DNA of 64,000 nucleotides from Blastococcus sp. TF02A-35 (GCF_004571075.1 NZ_SPQP01000014.1:1-64000); one strand, 5' to 3'; counted from the first letter of the stretch, positions 1 to 9,613 are shown. Translations and numbers: made by a program. Notes: generated by a model from the letters alone, not told the origin.

Positions 1-2400
1 GATCTTGGCCGTGGCCGCCCGCCCGTGCCCCCGCGTGCGGGCACGTCGGCGTCCCGCGGCGGGACGACGGCCTCCCGGGGCGGCACCAGCGCCTCCCGCG
101 GGGGGACGACGGCCGCCCGCTCCGGCGGCGCCGGCTCCGGCCGTCCGCCGGGCCGCCCGGGCACCAAGGGCAGCCCGGCCGCGAAGGGCAAGTCGCCCCG
201 CAACAAGAAGCAGCGCCGCAAGCGCCGGCTGAAGATCGCCGCGGGCGTCATCGGCGGCATGCTGGCGCTGCTGTGCGTCTTCGTCGGCGTCGTCTACGCC
301 AGCACCGAGGTGCCGAGCCCTGACTCGGTCTCCACGAAGCAGACGACGATCATGTACTACGCCGACGGCACCACCGAGATGGCGCGGCTCGGCGACGAGA
401 ACCGCACGAACGTCCCGCTGGACCAGATCGCCGAGCCGGCGCAGCGGGCCGTGCTGGCCGCGGAGAACCGCAGCTTCTACTCCGACCCCGGCATCTCCTT
501 CACCGGCATCATGCGGGCCGCCTGGAACAACGTGACCGGTGGCTCGACCCAGGGTGGCTCGACCATCACCCAGCAGTACGTCAAGAACGCGTTCCTGACG
601 TCGGAGCAGACGTTCAGCCGCAAGTTCCAGGAGCTGTTCCTGGCCATCAAGCTGGACAACAACTTCTCGAAGGAGCAGATCCTCGAGAACTACCTCAACA
701 CCATCTACTACGGCCGCGGTGCCTACGGCATCGAGGCGGCGGCGAACACCTACTTCGGCATCCCCGCCTCGCAGCTCACCGCGCAGCAGGGTGCGGTCCT
801 CGCCGTCCTGGTGCGCAGCCCCTCCAGCTACGACCCCGAGACCAACCCCGAGGGCGCGCAGGACCGCTGGGGCCTCGTGCTCGACGCGATGGTCGAGGAG
901 GGCTGGCTGACGCAGGCCGAGCGCGACGCCTCCGTCTACCCGCCGGTGCTGCCCAAGGGCGGCTCCGCGCTGGGCATGCCCGAGGGCCCCGAGGGCCACA
1001 TCGTCACGCAGGTGCGGGCCGAGCTCGAGGCGCGCGGCTACGACGAGCAGCAGATCAACGCCGGTGGCCTGCGGGTCACCACCACGATCAGCAAGCCGGC
1101 GCAGGACGCCGCCACCGCCGCCGTCGACGCCGTGATGACCCCGGAGCAGCCGGCCGAGCTGCGGCAGGCGCTGGTCGCCATCGACCCGCGCACGGGCGGG
1201 GTCGTGGCCTACCACGGCGGCAAGGACGGGGTCGGCCAGGACTACGCCCAGGTCAAGCGCCAGCCGGGGTCCTCGGTCAAGCCGTACGTCCTGGCCACCG
1301 CGCTGGACCAGGGCATCGGCATCCAGGCCCGGCGCGACGGCAGCGACGACCAGAAGTTCCGGGACCGCGAGAAGCCGGTGACCAACTCCGGTGGTGCCAG
1401 CTGCCCGGCCTGCACGCTGACCGAGGCGATGACCCGGTCGCTGAACACCACGTACTACGGCCTGGCCTACGAGGTCGGCCCGGAGAACGTGCGCGACACG
1501 ATCATGGCCGCCACCGGCCTGCCCGACACCTGGGGCGGGAACGACTTCTTCACCGGCAAGAAGGTCCTGACCGGTGGTGGCGGGACGACCGGTTCCTCCA
1601 TCGGCATCGGCGAGTACGAGATGCGCCCGATCGACCAGGCGCAGGGCTTCGCCACGCTGGCCGCCGGTGGCGTCCGCCGCCCGGCGCACTTCGTCACCAA
1701 GGTCACCGACAGCGACGGCACCGTCCTGCTCGAGAACCCGGGCGAGGCCGGCGAGCAGGTGCTGCAGAGCGACGTCGTCAACGACGTCACGGTGGCCATC
1801 AAGGGGGTCGCCGCCTACTCGAAGCGGGCGCTGGACGGCGGGCGCGAGGTGGCCAGCAAGACCGGTACCCAGGGCCTGAACACGACCGACAACTCCGACG
1901 CCTGGATGGTCGGCTACACGCCCTCGCTCGCCGCGGCCGTCTGGGTGGGTGCCGACGAGCGGATCGCGATCCGGGACGCCTCCGGGCGGATCATCTACGG
2001 GTCCGGCCTGCCCGGTGCGATCTGGCAGCGCTTCATGAACGCCGCGCTCTCCGGGACGCCCAAGGAGAAGCTGCCCAGCAAGGCGCTCATCAACGGTGAC
2101 TCCGGCGAGGGCGTGCCCGCGCCCACCACCTCGGCGCAGGCTCCGGAGCCCTCGCAGGCCCCGGTGCCGTCGCAGGCCCCGGTGCCGTCGCAGGCCCCGG
2201 TGCCCACGACCGTGCCGACGCAGCCCCAGAACCCGGGCGGTGGCGGAACCGGCGAGGGTGGCGGGGACGGCACCGGGACCGGCGACGGCGGCACCGGGCC
2301 CGGCGGTGGCACCGGCCCCGGCGGCGGGGGCGGTGGTGGCAACGGGCCGGTCGGTGGGCGCCCGGCGCCCGAGCCGATCTTCCCGCCCACCGAGGACTGA
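1..2400 (+). CDS. class A penicillin-binding protein (bifunctional transglycosylase/transpeptidase), 5' end outside window
   Basis: Polymerises lipid II and cross-links peptidoglycan at the outer face of the membrane. The frame is open to the first base of the window, so the true start lies upstream; an internal GTG at 25 would give 791 residues, and numbering below uses it. A repetitive Ser/Thr/Arg/Gly cytoplasmic tail and a basic stretch precede one membrane segment (about residues 73-93). The GT51 domain has the catalytic Glu in AENR (E147) and the QGGSTITQQY motif. The transpeptidase domain has SSVK (Ser416), SLN and KTGT (Lys612). A Pro/Gln then Gly-rich tail of about 90 residues follows. 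The domain order is that of PonA-type proteins. Confidence in the family is high; which PBP paralogue it is cannot be told. Confidence 0.93.
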   Translation, partial: DLGRGRPPVPPRAGTSASRGGTTASRGGTSASRGGTTAARSGGAGSGRPPGRPGTKGSPAAKGKSPRNKKQRRKRRLKIAAGVIGGMLALLCVFVGVVYASTEVPSPDSVSTKQTTIMYYADGTTEMARLGDENRTNVPLDQIAEPAQRAVLAAENRSFYSDPGISFTGIMRAAWNNVTGGSTQGGSTITQQYVKNAFLTSEQTFSRKFQELFLAIKLDNNFSKEQILENYLNTIYYGRGAYGIEAAANTYFGIPASQLTAQQGAVLAVLVRSPSSYDPETNPEGAQDRWGLVLDAMVEEGWLTQAERDASVYPPVLPKGGSALGMPEGPEGHIVTQVRAELEARGYDEQQINAGGLRVTTTISKPAQDAATAAVDAVMTPEQPAELRQALVAIDPRTGGVVAYHGGKDGVGQDYAQVKRQPGSSVKPYVLATALDQGIGIQARRDGSDDQKFRDREKPVTNSGGASCPACTLTEAMTRSLNTTYYGLAYEVGPENVRDTIMAATGLPDTWGGNDFFTGKKVLTGGGGTTGSSIGIGEYEMRPIDQAQGFATLAAGGVRRPAHFVTKVTDSDGTVLLENPGEAGEQVLQSDVVNDVTVAIKGVAAYSKRALDGGREVASKTGTQGLNTTDNSDAWMVGYTPSLAAAVWVGADERIAIRDASGRIIYGSGLPGAIWQRFMNAALSGTPKEKLPSKALINGDSGEGVPAPTTSAQAPEPSQAPVPSQAPVPSQAPVPTTVPTQPQNPGGGGTGEGGGDGTGTGDGGTGPGGGTGPGGGGGGGNGPVGGRPAPEPIFPPTED

Positions 2401-2431
2401 GCCGCGGGGGGCATCCCGCAGACTGCACCAC

Positions 2432-3976
2432 ATGAGCACCACGCCCACGGGCCCGTCCGCCGCCGCGGACGGGTCCGTGGTCGTTCCACGTGGAACGACG
2501 CCCGCCGCCGCCCCCGAGCGCCCCGTCACCCCCGACCGGGTCGTGCCCACGTGGACCGACCCCGTGGTCCGCCAGGCCAGCGAGGTCGTGGGCGGCCCGT
2601 GGGGTCGGTTCGCCGTCATCGGCCGCGCGCTGTTCTGGACCCCGCTGCGGGTCTGCCTGCTGTTCGCGATGCTGGGGCTGGCGCTGGCCTGGGTGAAACA
2701 GGGACCCTGCTCCGACGGCGACTGGACCGGCTCGGTCCAGTACACGCACTTCTGCTACTCCGACACGGTGCCGCTGTTCGGCCTGCACGGGCTCGACGAC
2801 GGCGCGCTCCCCTACCTGGACAGCGGCGTCGAGTACCCCGTGCTCACCGGCGGCTTCATGGCCGCCGCCGCCGCCCTCTCGGGTGCCTACGACCGGGCGG
2901 CAGGCGCCACGGCGCTCCTGCCGTCGGTGCCCGCCGTGCAGAGCTACTACGCGGTCACCTGCCTCCTGCTCACCGCCTGCGCGTTCCTCGTCGTCCGCGC
3001 GGTGCTGGCCCTGGCCGGCCGCCGTCCCTGGGACGCCGCGATGATCGGGCTGTCGCCGCTCCTCGTGGTGCACGCCTTCACCAACTGGGACCTGTTCGCC
3101 GTGGCGCTGGCGACCCTGGGGATGTGGGCCTGGGCCAGGAGCCGGCCGGTGCTCGCCGGCGTGCTGCTGGGCCTGGGGGTGGCGGCGAAGCTCTACCCCG
3201 CCTTCCTGCTCGGTGCGCTCTTCCTGCTCTGCCTGCGGTCGGGGCTGGTCCGCACGTGGCTGCGCACCGCCGTCGCCGCGGTGCTGGCCTGGGTGGCCGT
3301 CAACGCCCCGGTGGCCTGGCTCGCGCCGGAGAACTGGGGCCGCTTCTTCCGGCTGAACAGCACCCGCCCGGCCGACCCGGACTCGCTGTGGAACCTCGCG
3401 CTGCACCTCACCGACGGCCGGATCCTCGACGGGCCGCTCGCCGAGGGGCAGACCCCCACGGTGCTCAACGCGCTCGTGGCGGTCGCGCTGCTCGCCGGTG
3501 TGGCCGTGGTGGGCTGGCTGACGCTCTCGGCGCCGGTCCGGCCGCGCGTCCCCCAGGTCGCGTTCCTGCTGGTCGCCGTCTTCCTGCTGACCAACAAGGT
3601 CTGGAGCCCGCAGTACTCGCTGTGGCTGCTGCCGCTCGCGGTCCTCGCCCTGCCCCGGTGGCGGCCGCTGCTGGCGTGGCAGGCCACCGAGGCGCTGCTG
3701 TGGGTCCCCCGGCTGCTCTGGTACCTGGGGCCGGACAACCGGGGCGTGGACGTGGAGTGGTTCCTGCTCGCGGTCGTCGTGCGGGACCTCGCCGTCCTGG
3801 CGCTCATGGCGCTGGTCGTGCGCGACGTGCTCGACCCGGACCGGGACGTCGTCCGCACCAGCTGGCCCGGCGTCGACGACCCGGCCGGGGGGCCGCTCGA
3901 GCACTCCCCCGACCGGCTCCGCCTGCGCCGGTCGGGGGGACTCCTGGCGCGCCGGTCAGGCGAGCGCGTCCCGTAG
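2432..3976 (+). CDS. polytopic membrane glycosyltransferase, GT87 / DUF2029 type
   Basis: A 514-residue protein with a soluble N-terminus of about 60 residues and roughly ten hydrophobic segments. Short loop motifs such as DSGVEYPVLTGG and the pattern of acidic residues after the first helix resemble GT87 (DUF2029) polyprenyl-phosphate mannose-dependent transferases, which extend cell-envelope glycans on the periplasmic side of actinobacteria. The ATG at 2432 was chosen because it follows the upstream stop by 31 nt and begins the first plausible N-terminus, although the frame is open further upstream. Its 3' end overlaps the convergent endonuclease gene by 21 nt. A parS-like palindrome lies inside its first codons. 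Substrate is not known. Confidence 0.8.
   Translation: MSTTPTGPSAAADGSVVVPRGTTPAAAPERPVTPDRVVPTWTDPVVRQASEVVGGPWGRFAVIGRALFWTPLRVCLLFAMLGLALAWVKQGPCSDGDWTGSVQYTHFCYSDTVPLFGLHGLDDGALPYLDSGVEYPVLTGGFMAAAAALSGAYDRAAGATALLPSVPAVQSYYAVTCLLLTACAFLVVRAVLALAGRRPWDAAMIGLSPLLVVHAFTNWDLFAVALATLGMWAWARSRPVLAGVLLGLGVAAKLYPAFLLGALFLLCLRSGLVRTWLRTAVAAVLAWVAVNAPVAWLAPENWGRFFRLNSTRPADPDSLWNLALHLTDGRILDGPLAEGQTPTVLNALVAVALLAGVAVVGWLTLSAPVRPRVPQVAFLLVAVFLLTNKVWSPQYSLWLLPLAVLALPRWRPLLAWQATEALLWVPRLLWYLGPDNRGVDVEWFLLAVVVRDLAVLALMALVVRDVLDPDRDVVRTSWPGVDDPAGGPLEHSPDRLRLRRSGGLLARRSGERVP
2483..2496. promoter_or_regulatory. parS-like palindrome 1
   Basis: A perfect 14-bp palindrome, GTTCCACGTGGAAC, extended to 20 bp by flanking matches (2480-2499). 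It differs from the common actinobacterial ParB site GTTTCACGTGAAAC only by a symmetric T/A to C/G change. It lies within the start of the membrane glycosyltransferase gene. An identical 14-mer occurs at 46801. Candidate ParB site; function is inferred. Confidence 0.5.
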
Positions 3977-4768
3977 GAGGGCGATCTCCGCCGCGTGGCC
4001 GGCGGCGTCCCCCGGGGTCTCCAGGACGACGGGGCAGTCGGCGGCGCGGGCGACGTCCAGGAGCAGCTCCACCGGGATCTCGCCGTCGGCGAGCGGTGCG
4101 TGCCGGTCGCGGCTGGAGCCGGCGGGGTCGCGGCTGTTGTTCAGGTGCACGAGGTCGACCCGGCCGGTGACCGCCCGGACGTCGTCCACCACGGTGCGGA
4201 GGTCCCACCCGGCGGCCCACGCGTGGCAGGTGTCGAGCACGAAGCCGGCACCGAACTCCCCGACGGCCTCCCAGAGCCGGGCCAGGGCGTCCAGGTCGCG
4301 CGCCATGGCGTTGCCGCCGCCCGCGGTGTTCTCGATCAGGACGGGGACGGGGAACCCGCCGTCGTCGGCCTGCCGGGCGAACGTCTTGCGCCAGTTGTCC
4401 ACGCCGGCGGCGGGGTCGTCGGCCGCCAGCACGTGACCGCCGTGCACGACCAGCCCCCGCGCGCCCACGGCGGCGGCCGCCGCGGCGTGCTGCCCGAGCA
4501 GCTTGCGGCTGGGGATCCGGATGCGGTTGTTCGTCGTGGCCACGTTCAGCACGTACGGCGCGTGCACCACGACGGCGAGCCCGGAGGACCGCAGGTCCTC
4601 GGCGTCCGGCCGCGGCTTCGGCGCCTTCCAGCCCTGTGGGTCGGCGAGGAAGACCTGGACGCCGTCGGCGTCCATCTCCGCGGCGCGGGCGACCGGCCCC
4701 CCGCGGTCGAGCTCCCCGTCGTCGGTGAGACCGGGACCGACGTGTACGCCGATCGGGTGCGAACCCAT
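3956..4768 (-). CDS. deoxyribonuclease IV / AP endonuclease family 2
   Basis: A 270-residue TIM-barrel protein of the endonuclease IV family, which nicks DNA at abasic sites during base excision repair. Metal-binding and fold motifs appear in order: HAPYVLN, VHGGH, ENTAGGG, LDTCHAW, HLNNSRD and ETPG. These supply the His, Glu and Asp ligands of the tri-zinc centre. Length is close to the E. coli Nfo family. The ATG at 4768 is preceded by GGAGCA. It converges on the membrane glycosyltransferase gene and overlaps its end by 21 nt. The family is clear; whether it is the main Nfo or a sugar-isomerase-like relative is less certain. Confidence 0.85.
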   Translation of the reverse strand: MGSHPIGVHVGPGLTDDGELDRGGPVARAAEMDADGVQVFLADPQGWKAPKPRPDAEDLRSSGLAVVVHAPYVLNVATTNNRIRIPSRKLLGQHAAAAAAVGARGLVVHGGHVLAADDPAAGVDNWRKTFARQADDGGFPVPVLIENTAGGGNAMARDLDALARLWEAVGEFGAGFVLDTCHAWAAGWDLRTVVDDVRAVTGRVDLVHLNNSRDPAGSSRDRHAPLADGEIPVELLLDVARAADCPVVLETPGDAAGHAAEIALLRDALA

Positions 4769-4891
4769 GCCTGCTCCTCAAATCCGCGACCACTTGGAGG
4801 TTTACCCGTATCGCCCGCGTCACATCATCGTTGGAGGCGTGACGGGGGTTACTCGCTGGTAGTGGTGTGGTCGACGTGGAGGTAGCAGAAC

Positions 4892-5911
4892 ATGGCAACG
4901 GGTCGCATCCGTCGCACAGCCCGCCGGGGCATCGCCCTGGCGGTCCTCACCTGGCTGGGTGTCGCGGCCGCCTCCGTCGGTACTGCCCCGGCGGCGCAGG
5001 CCGCCCCGACCGCCACCGTGCCGATCCGTGACCTGACCCAGCTGGTCGTCTCGGTGGACGAGGGCGGCACGGTCACCTTCGTCAACGAGCTCCAGGACAA
5101 GCAGCTCAAGGTCGGGGGCAACCTCCTCCCCGCCCTGGTCGACGTCACGGCGAAGACCGAGGTCACGCTGACCCTGCCGTCCGGCCAGAAGCCCCTCGCC
5201 CCGGGGGCCAGCGTCACCGAGAAGTTCGACCGGAGCTGCGTCGTCGGCTGCTGGCTGACCTTCACCTACAAGTACGAGTCCCGCGCCGCCCTCACGCAGC
5301 CGCTGATCGACGCGACGGCGAAGCTGCTGCCCCCGCTCCCGCGCCCCCAGCCCCTCGTGGTCAACACGCTGCTGCCGCTGCCCAACCTCCCGGGCGTGAA
5401 CCTGCCGCAGCTGCCGCCGCTGGCCCTGCCGGAGACGCCGCAGGTGATCCCGAACCCGGCGCCGGCCCCGAACGGTGGCCCGGTCCCCCCGCCGGCCGCC
5501 GCTCCGCCGGCCCCGGCCGGCGGCCCGGTGCTCGAGGGCACCCCGGGCACGCAGTACCAGTACCCGCTCGGCGACGCCGGCGCGGCCCGGCTGGCCCCGG
5601 GGACCCGTGCGGGGATCGCGGCGTTCGACCCGTCCCGGTTCTTCATCCCCGGCACGAGCTTCGGCTCGGCGGACCGGGTCGGCTCCGGTGGTGTGGCGGG
5701 CTCCTACGACGGCGCCTCGGTGCCGGTCTTCGGCCAGCTCGCCGGCCTGGACGGCGCCGCCCTGGACGAGGAGAACTCGGCGGAGACGGTGAACGCCTCG
5801 GCCGCCGAGCCCGTGACCCTGCCGGCCGCGGCGCTGGCGGCGGTCGTCGCCCTCGCCGCCGTCACCGCGGCGCTGGTCCGCACCCACCAGGCGTCCCGCG
5901 GGACGCGCTGA
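4892..5911 (+). CDS. secreted Pro-rich protein with C-terminal membrane anchor, function unknown
   Basis: A 339-residue protein with a signal peptide: basic start, hydrophobic core, and a likely cut after AQA at about residue 37. A beta-rich segment of about 90 residues with two nearby cysteines (SCVVGCW) follows. Then come Pro/Ala-rich low-complexity stretches, a second compact region, and a C-terminal hydrophobic helix with a short basic end. This is the layout of an envelope-anchored surface protein of actinobacteria. The start is an ATG with GTGGAGG upstream. A strong hairpin follows the gene. No known enzyme motif was seen. Confidence 0.75.
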   Translation: MATGRIRRTARRGIALAVLTWLGVAAASVGTAPAAQAAPTATVPIRDLTQLVVSVDEGGTVTFVNELQDKQLKVGGNLLPALVDVTAKTEVTLTLPSGQKPLAPGASVTEKFDRSCVVGCWLTFTYKYESRAALTQPLIDATAKLLPPLPRPQPLVVNTLLPLPNLPGVNLPQLPPLALPETPQVIPNPAPAPNGGPVPPPAAAPPAPAGGPVLEGTPGTQYQYPLGDAGAARLAPGTRAGIAAFDPSRFFIPGTSFGSADRVGSGGVAGSYDGASVPVFGQLAGLDGAALDEENSAETVNASAAEPVTLPAAALAAVVALAAVTAALVRTHQASRGTR

Positions 5912-5926
5912 CCGCACACCTCGGCC

Positions 5927-5961
5927 GACGGCCGTCGTCCCCCCGCGGGACGGCGGCCGTC
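5927..5961. terminator. strong stem-loop after the secreted protein gene
   Basis: A 15-bp stem (5927-5941 with 5947-5961, one mismatch) and a 5-nt loop, with no T-tract, as is usual in this base composition. It separates the secreted-protein gene from the ribosomal cluster. Confidence 0.65.
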
Positions 5962-6132
5962 GTCGTCCCAGGGGCCCTGTGGACGGCGGGGGAGGCCGCG
6001 GGAGCGCGCGCTGGTAGCCTGGACCCGCGCGTTCCGGCTCTCGTCCGAGGCCACCGGGGCGCGCGACGCATGTACGACCCTCCTGCTGCAGATCCCCTGC
6101 AGCCGCTGAGACCAGAGGAGGTGGGGTTCTCC

Positions 6133-6420
6133 GTGCGCAACTACGAACTGATGGTCATCCTCGACCCCGATCTCGAGGAGCGCACCATCGCTCCCTCGCT
6201 CGACCGGTTCCTGACCGTCGTCACCAACTCCGGTGGCACCGTCAAGACCGAGATCTGGGGCCGCCGCCGGATGGCCTACGAGATCAAGAAGCAGGTCGAG
6301 GGCATCTACGCCGTCATCGACATCCAGGCCGAGCCGGCCGCCGTCCAGGAGCTGGACCGCCAGCTGAACCTGAACGAGTCGGTGCTCCGCACGAAGCTGA
6401 TGCGGCCCGAGGTCCACTGA
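6133..6420 (+). CDS. rpsF: 30S ribosomal protein S6
   Basis: A 95-residue S6 protein beginning with the typical [11 protein letters not shown] and carrying the [14 protein letters not shown] segment; it binds S18 and 16S rRNA in the platform of the small subunit. The GTG at 6133 was chosen over an upstream ATG at 6070 because AGAGGAGGTGG (6114-6124) sits at the right distance and the length then matches the family. It is first in the rpsF-ssb-rpsR-rplI cluster, two bases ahead of ssb. A short CTGCAG inverted repeat lies in the leader just upstream. Confidence 0.95.
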   Translation: MRNYELMVILDPDLEERTIAPSLDRFLTVVTNSGGTVKTEIWGRRRMAYEIKKQVEGIYAVIDIQAEPAAVQELDRQLNLNESVLRTKLMRPEVH

Positions 6421-6422
6421 CC

Positions 6423-6917
6423 ATGGCCGGCGAGACCGTCATCACCGTCATCGGCAACCTCACCGCCGATCCGGAGCTGCGCTTCACGCCGTCGGGTGCC
6501 GCCGTCGCCAACTTCACCGTGGCGTCGACCCCCCGGACCTTCGACCGTCAGTCGCAGGAGTGGAAGGACGGCGAAGCCCTCTTCCTCCGCTGCAACGTGT
6601 GGCGCCAGGCCGCCGAGAACGTGGCCGAGTCGCTCACCCGCGGTTCGCGGGTCATCGTCAGCGGCCGGCTGAAGCAGCGCTCCTTCGACACGAAGGAAGG
6701 CGAGAAGCGCACCGTCATCGAGCTGGAGGTCGACGAGATCGGCCCCTCGCTGCGCTACGCCACCGCCAAGGTCACCCGCGCCTCGCGCGGTGAGGGCGGC
6801 GGCGGTGGAGGCGGCTTCGGCGGCGGTGGCGGTGGCGGCTTCGGTGGTGGCGGTGGCGGCGGTGCGAGCGACCCCTGGTCGACGCCTGCCGGCCCGTCCG
6901 ACGAGCCGCCCTTCTGA
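6423..6917 (+). CDS. ssb: single-stranded DNA-binding protein
   Basis: A 164-residue SSB with an OB-fold of about 110 residues (starting [18 protein letters not shown]), a glycine-rich linker and the acidic tip DEPPF, which docks replication and repair partners. It coats single-stranded DNA during replication and repair. It is placed between rpsF and rpsR as in most bacteria, with only two bases after rpsF, so it is very likely co-transcribed. Confidence 0.96.
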   Translation: MAGETVITVIGNLTADPELRFTPSGAAVANFTVASTPRTFDRQSQEWKDGEALFLRCNVWRQAAENVAESLTRGSRVIVSGRLKQRSFDTKEGEKRTVIELEVDEIGPSLRYATAKVTRASRGEGGGGGGGFGGGGGGGFGGGGGGGASDPWSTPAGPSDEPPF

Positions 6918-6955
6918 TCCCTCTTCTCTCTCACTGACATTCTCTGGAGAACCAG

Positions 6956-7192
6956 GTGCCCAAGCCTCCTGTTCGCAAGCCCAAGAAGAAGGTCTGCCAG
7001 TTCTGCAAGGACAAGGCGACCTACGTCGACTACAAGGACACGACGCTGCTGCGGAAGTTCATCTCCGACCGCGGCAAGATCCGTGCCCGCCGCGTCAGCG
7101 GCAACTGCAGCCAGCACCAGCGTGACGTCGCCACGGCCGTGAAGAACAGCCGTGAGATGGCGCTGCTGCCCTACACCTCCACGGCGCGCTGA
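6956..7192 (+). CDS. rpsR: 30S ribosomal protein S18, cysteine-bearing (C+) form
   Basis: A 78-residue S18 starting at GTG 6956 with CTGGAGAA just upstream. It carries CQFC and a later Cys/His pair (NCSQHQR), so this is the zinc-binding C+ form. The sequence [18 protein letters not shown] is the S18 signature. S18 pairs with S6 in the small subunit. Many actinobacteria have a second zinc-free S18 elsewhere that takes over under zinc limitation; none is in this window. Confidence 0.95.
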   Translation: MPKPPVRKPKKKVCQFCKDKATYVDYKDTTLLRKFISDRGKIRARRVSGNCSQHQRDVATAVKNSREMALLPYTSTAR

Positions 7193-7194
7193 CC

Positions 7195-7650
7195 ATGAGC
7201 ACCATGAAGCTGATCCTCACGCAGGAGGTCACCGGTCTCGGGTCCTCCGGCGACACCGTCGAGGTCAAGGGCGGCTACGGCCGCAACTTCCTCCTGCCCC
7301 GTGGGCTGGCCATCGTCGCCACCCGCGGTGCCGAGAAGCAGGTCGAGTCCCTGCGCCGGGCGCGTGCCGCCCGCGACGTGCGGTCCCTCGAGGAGGCGCA
7401 GGCCGTGGCCGGTCGCCTCAGCGGGCTGACCGTCCGGGTCCCGGCCCGCGCCGGTGAGGGTGGCCGCCTGTTCGGCCGCGTCACCACCGCCGAGGTCGCC
7501 GCCGCGGTCACCGCTGCCGGTGGCCCCGAGCTCGACCGTCGCCGGATCGAGCTGCCCAGCAGCATCAAGACCACGGGCCAGCACACCGTCACCGTGCGGG
7601 TGCACCCCGAGGTCACCTCCCAGCTGACGATCGAGGTCGTCGCCGGCTGA
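7195..7650 (+). CDS. rplI: 50S ribosomal protein L9
   Basis: A 151-residue L9 with the N-terminal signature [34 protein letters not shown] (starting here at residue 4), a connecting helix and the C-terminal RNA-binding domain. It binds 23S rRNA near the L1 stalk. The ATG at 7195 overlaps no neighbour and starts two bases after rpsR; a second ATG at 7204 is a possible start. A strong terminator follows. Confidence 0.95.
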   Translation: MSTMKLILTQEVTGLGSSGDTVEVKGGYGRNFLLPRGLAIVATRGAEKQVESLRRARAARDVRSLEEAQAVAGRLSGLTVRVPARAGEGGRLFGRVTTAEVAAAVTAAGGPELDRRRIELPSSIKTTGQHTVTVRVHPEVTSQLTIEVVAG

Positions 7651-7682
7651 CGCCGGCGAGCCGCTGAGAGGCTCTGCACCGC

Positions 7683-7722
7683 CCGCGAGGGGCGTCGGAC
7701 ATCCGTCCGGCGCCCCTCGCGG
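7683..7722 (+). terminator. terminator of the rpsF-rplI operon
   Basis: A 17-bp stem (7683-7699 with 7706-7722, one G-U type pair) and a 6-nt loop, 33 bases after the rplI stop. Confidence 0.75.
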
Positions 7723-8187
7723 CGTTCGTGCGCCAGGAGGTGGCTGGGACCACCTCGTGACGACGCCGACGCGGGCGCCGGAGGGCGGCCGGGGCAGGGT
7801 CCAGCACCCGTGTGACTCGTGGTGCGCCGGCCGAAAAAAACTTGGTGACAATTTCCCGTCCACAGCGGTGGGACGGCGTCCGTGCAGGTCGGGGCGGTGG
7901 TCGGGCACCTCACCCACGGCCTGTCCCCCGGCTTCTCCACATGTCGACATGCGTCCGTCCACCGACTTGTCCACAAGTTGTGCAGATCGGCGTGCACACC
8001 GGTGGTGGACGCCGCCGCCCCGGCTTCATAACGTCCTCCTCGGCCACCGCGGATCCGGGACTGTCGGTCCCCTGCGGTAGGCAGTGACCGAACAACTGTT
8101 CGGTCCGGTGCGGTCCGCCGAGCTCGCGTACTTCCCCTGCGCGCAGTGGTGTCGCGGGCGCGCCCGCAAGGAGATGGAGGTACCCCC
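7723..8187. other. gene-free region upstream of dnaB with DnaA-box and AT-rich patch
   Basis: No convincing gene is visible in these 465 bases. They hold an A7 tract in a locally AT-rich patch (about 7833-7855), a perfect actinobacterial DnaA box TTGTCCACA at 7967-7975 set inside the inverted repeat ACTTGT-CC-ACAAGT, and weaker boxes at 7856 (CCGTCCACA) and near 7934. This probably contains the dnaB promoter and its control sites. It lacks the many boxes expected of oriC itself. Confidence 0.5.
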
Positions 8188-9558
8188 GTGGCGGTGGCCG
8201 ACGAGTTCAGCCGACCGTCCGTGACGGCGCCGGAGTACGACCGGCAGCCGCCTCAGGACGTCGCGGCGGAGCAGTCGGTGCTCGGCGGCATGCTGCTGAG
8301 CAAGGACGCGATCGCCGACGTCGTCGAGGTCTTGCACGGCAACGACTTCTACCGTCCGGCGCACCAGGTGATCTTCGAATGCATCCTGGACCTGTACGGG
8401 CGCGGTGAGCCCGCCGACGCGATCACCGTCGCGGCCGAGCTCAACCGGACCGACCAGCTGTCGAAGATGGGCGGCGCGGTCTACCTGCACACCCTCATCG
8501 CCTCGACGCCGACGGCGGCCAACGCCGGCTACTACGCCGCGATCGTGGCCGAGCAGGCCGTGCTGCGGCGGCTGGTGGAGGCGGGCACCCGCGTGGTCCA
8601 GCTGGGCTACGGCGCGGCCGGCGGCAAGGGCGACGTCGACGACATCGTCGACCGTGCGCAGCAGGAGATCTACGACGTCACCGAGAAGCGCATGAGCGAG
8701 GACTACTCGCGTCTCGAGGACGTCCTCCAGCCCACCATGGACGAGCTGGACGCCATCGCCTCCCGCGGCGGGACGGCCCGCGGGGTCCCGACCGGCATCC
8801 GCGACCTCGACGAGCTGACCAACGGTCTGCAGGCCGGCCAGATGGTCGTCATCGCCGCCCGTCCGGGTGTCGGCAAGAGCACCCTGGGGCTGGACATCGC
8901 CCGGTCGGCGACGGTGAAGCACCAGATGCCGGCGGTCATCTTCTCCCTGGAGATGAGCAAGCACGAGATCACCATGCGTCTGCTGTCGGCCGAGGCGAAG
9001 GTGCCGCTGCACCACATGCGGGCCGGCACGCTGTCCGACGAGGACTGGGCCAAGCTCGCCCGCCGCATGGGCGAGGTGGCCGACGCCCCGCTCTACATCG
9101 ACGACTCGCCGAACATGACGATGATGGAGATCCGGGCCAAGGCGCGGCGGCTCAAGCAGCGCAACGACCTCAAGCTCGTGGTGATCGACTACCTCCAGCT
9201 CATGACGTCGGGAAAGCGCGTCGAGAGCCGTCAGCAGGAGGTCTCTGAGTTCTCCCGTGCGCTGAAGCTGCTGGCCAAGGAGCTCGAGGTGCCGGTCATC
9301 GCGATGTCGCAGCTCAACCGAGGGTCCGAGCAGCGCCAGGACAAGAAGCCGATGCTGTCCGACCTGCGTGAGTCCGGCTCGATCGAGCAGGACGCCGACA
9401 TGGTCATGATGATCCACCGCGAGGACATGTACGAGAAGGAGTCCCCGCGGGCCGGCGAGGCCGACATCATGCTGGTGAAGCACCGCAACGGCCCGACCGC
9501 CAACGTCACGGTCGCCTTCCAGGGCCACTACAGCCGCTTCGTGGACATGGCCAACTGA
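8188..9558 (+). CDS. dnaB: replicative DNA helicase
   Basis: A 456-residue DnaB hexameric helicase that unwinds DNA ahead of the replisome. It has the N-terminal primase-interacting domain (PPQDVAAEQSVLGGMLLS) and the RecA-like motor with Walker A ARPGVGKST (about residue 224), the VVIDYLQLM Walker B, and the DLRESGSIEQDAD motif. No intein interrupts it, although these are common in actinobacterial dnaB. The GTG at 8188 was chosen because GGAGATGGAGG (8170-8180) lies just upstream; the frame is open back to 8146. It follows rplI as in other actinobacteria. Confidence 0.95.
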   Translation: MAVADEFSRPSVTAPEYDRQPPQDVAAEQSVLGGMLLSKDAIADVVEVLHGNDFYRPAHQVIFECILDLYGRGEPADAITVAAELNRTDQLSKMGGAVYLHTLIASTPTAANAGYYAAIVAEQAVLRRLVEAGTRVVQLGYGAAGGKGDVDDIVDRAQQEIYDVTEKRMSEDYSRLEDVLQPTMDELDAIASRGGTARGVPTGIRDLDELTNGLQAGQMVVIAARPGVGKSTLGLDIARSATVKHQMPAVIFSLEMSKHEITMRLLSAEAKVPLHHMRAGTLSDEDWAKLARRMGEVADAPLYIDDSPNMTMMEIRAKARRLKQRNDLKLVVIDYLQLMTSGKRVESRQQEVSEFSRALKLLAKELEVPVIAMSQLNRGSEQRQDKKPMLSDLRESGSIEQDADMVMMIHREDMYEKESPRAGEADIMLVKHRNGPTANVTVAFQGHYSRFVDMAN

Positions 9559-9613
9559 CCCCCTCGGTCGGCCCGCCCCCGCCCGCTGCCCCTCCGGGGT
9601 GGCGGGCGGTGCT

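Noticed and set aside
2096-2431. Upstream extension of the membrane glycosyltransferase frame into the PBP 3' end
   Set aside because: It overlaps the Pro/Gly-rich PBP tail in another frame and has low-complexity Arg/Pro composition; the ATG at 2432 gives a normal start.
1995-3904. Long minus-strand frames across the PBP tail and membrane glycosyltransferase
   Set aside because: They are Arg/Pro/Gly/His-rich products of high-GC sequence opposite to real genes and match no family.
6070-6132. N-terminal extension of S6 from the ATG at 6070
   Set aside because: The GTG at 6133 has a strong ribosome-binding site and gives the standard S6 length; the upstream stretch is probably the mRNA leader.
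7723-8187. oriC
   Set aside because: Only one perfect DnaA box and a few weak ones are present, and dnaA/dnaN are not in the window.
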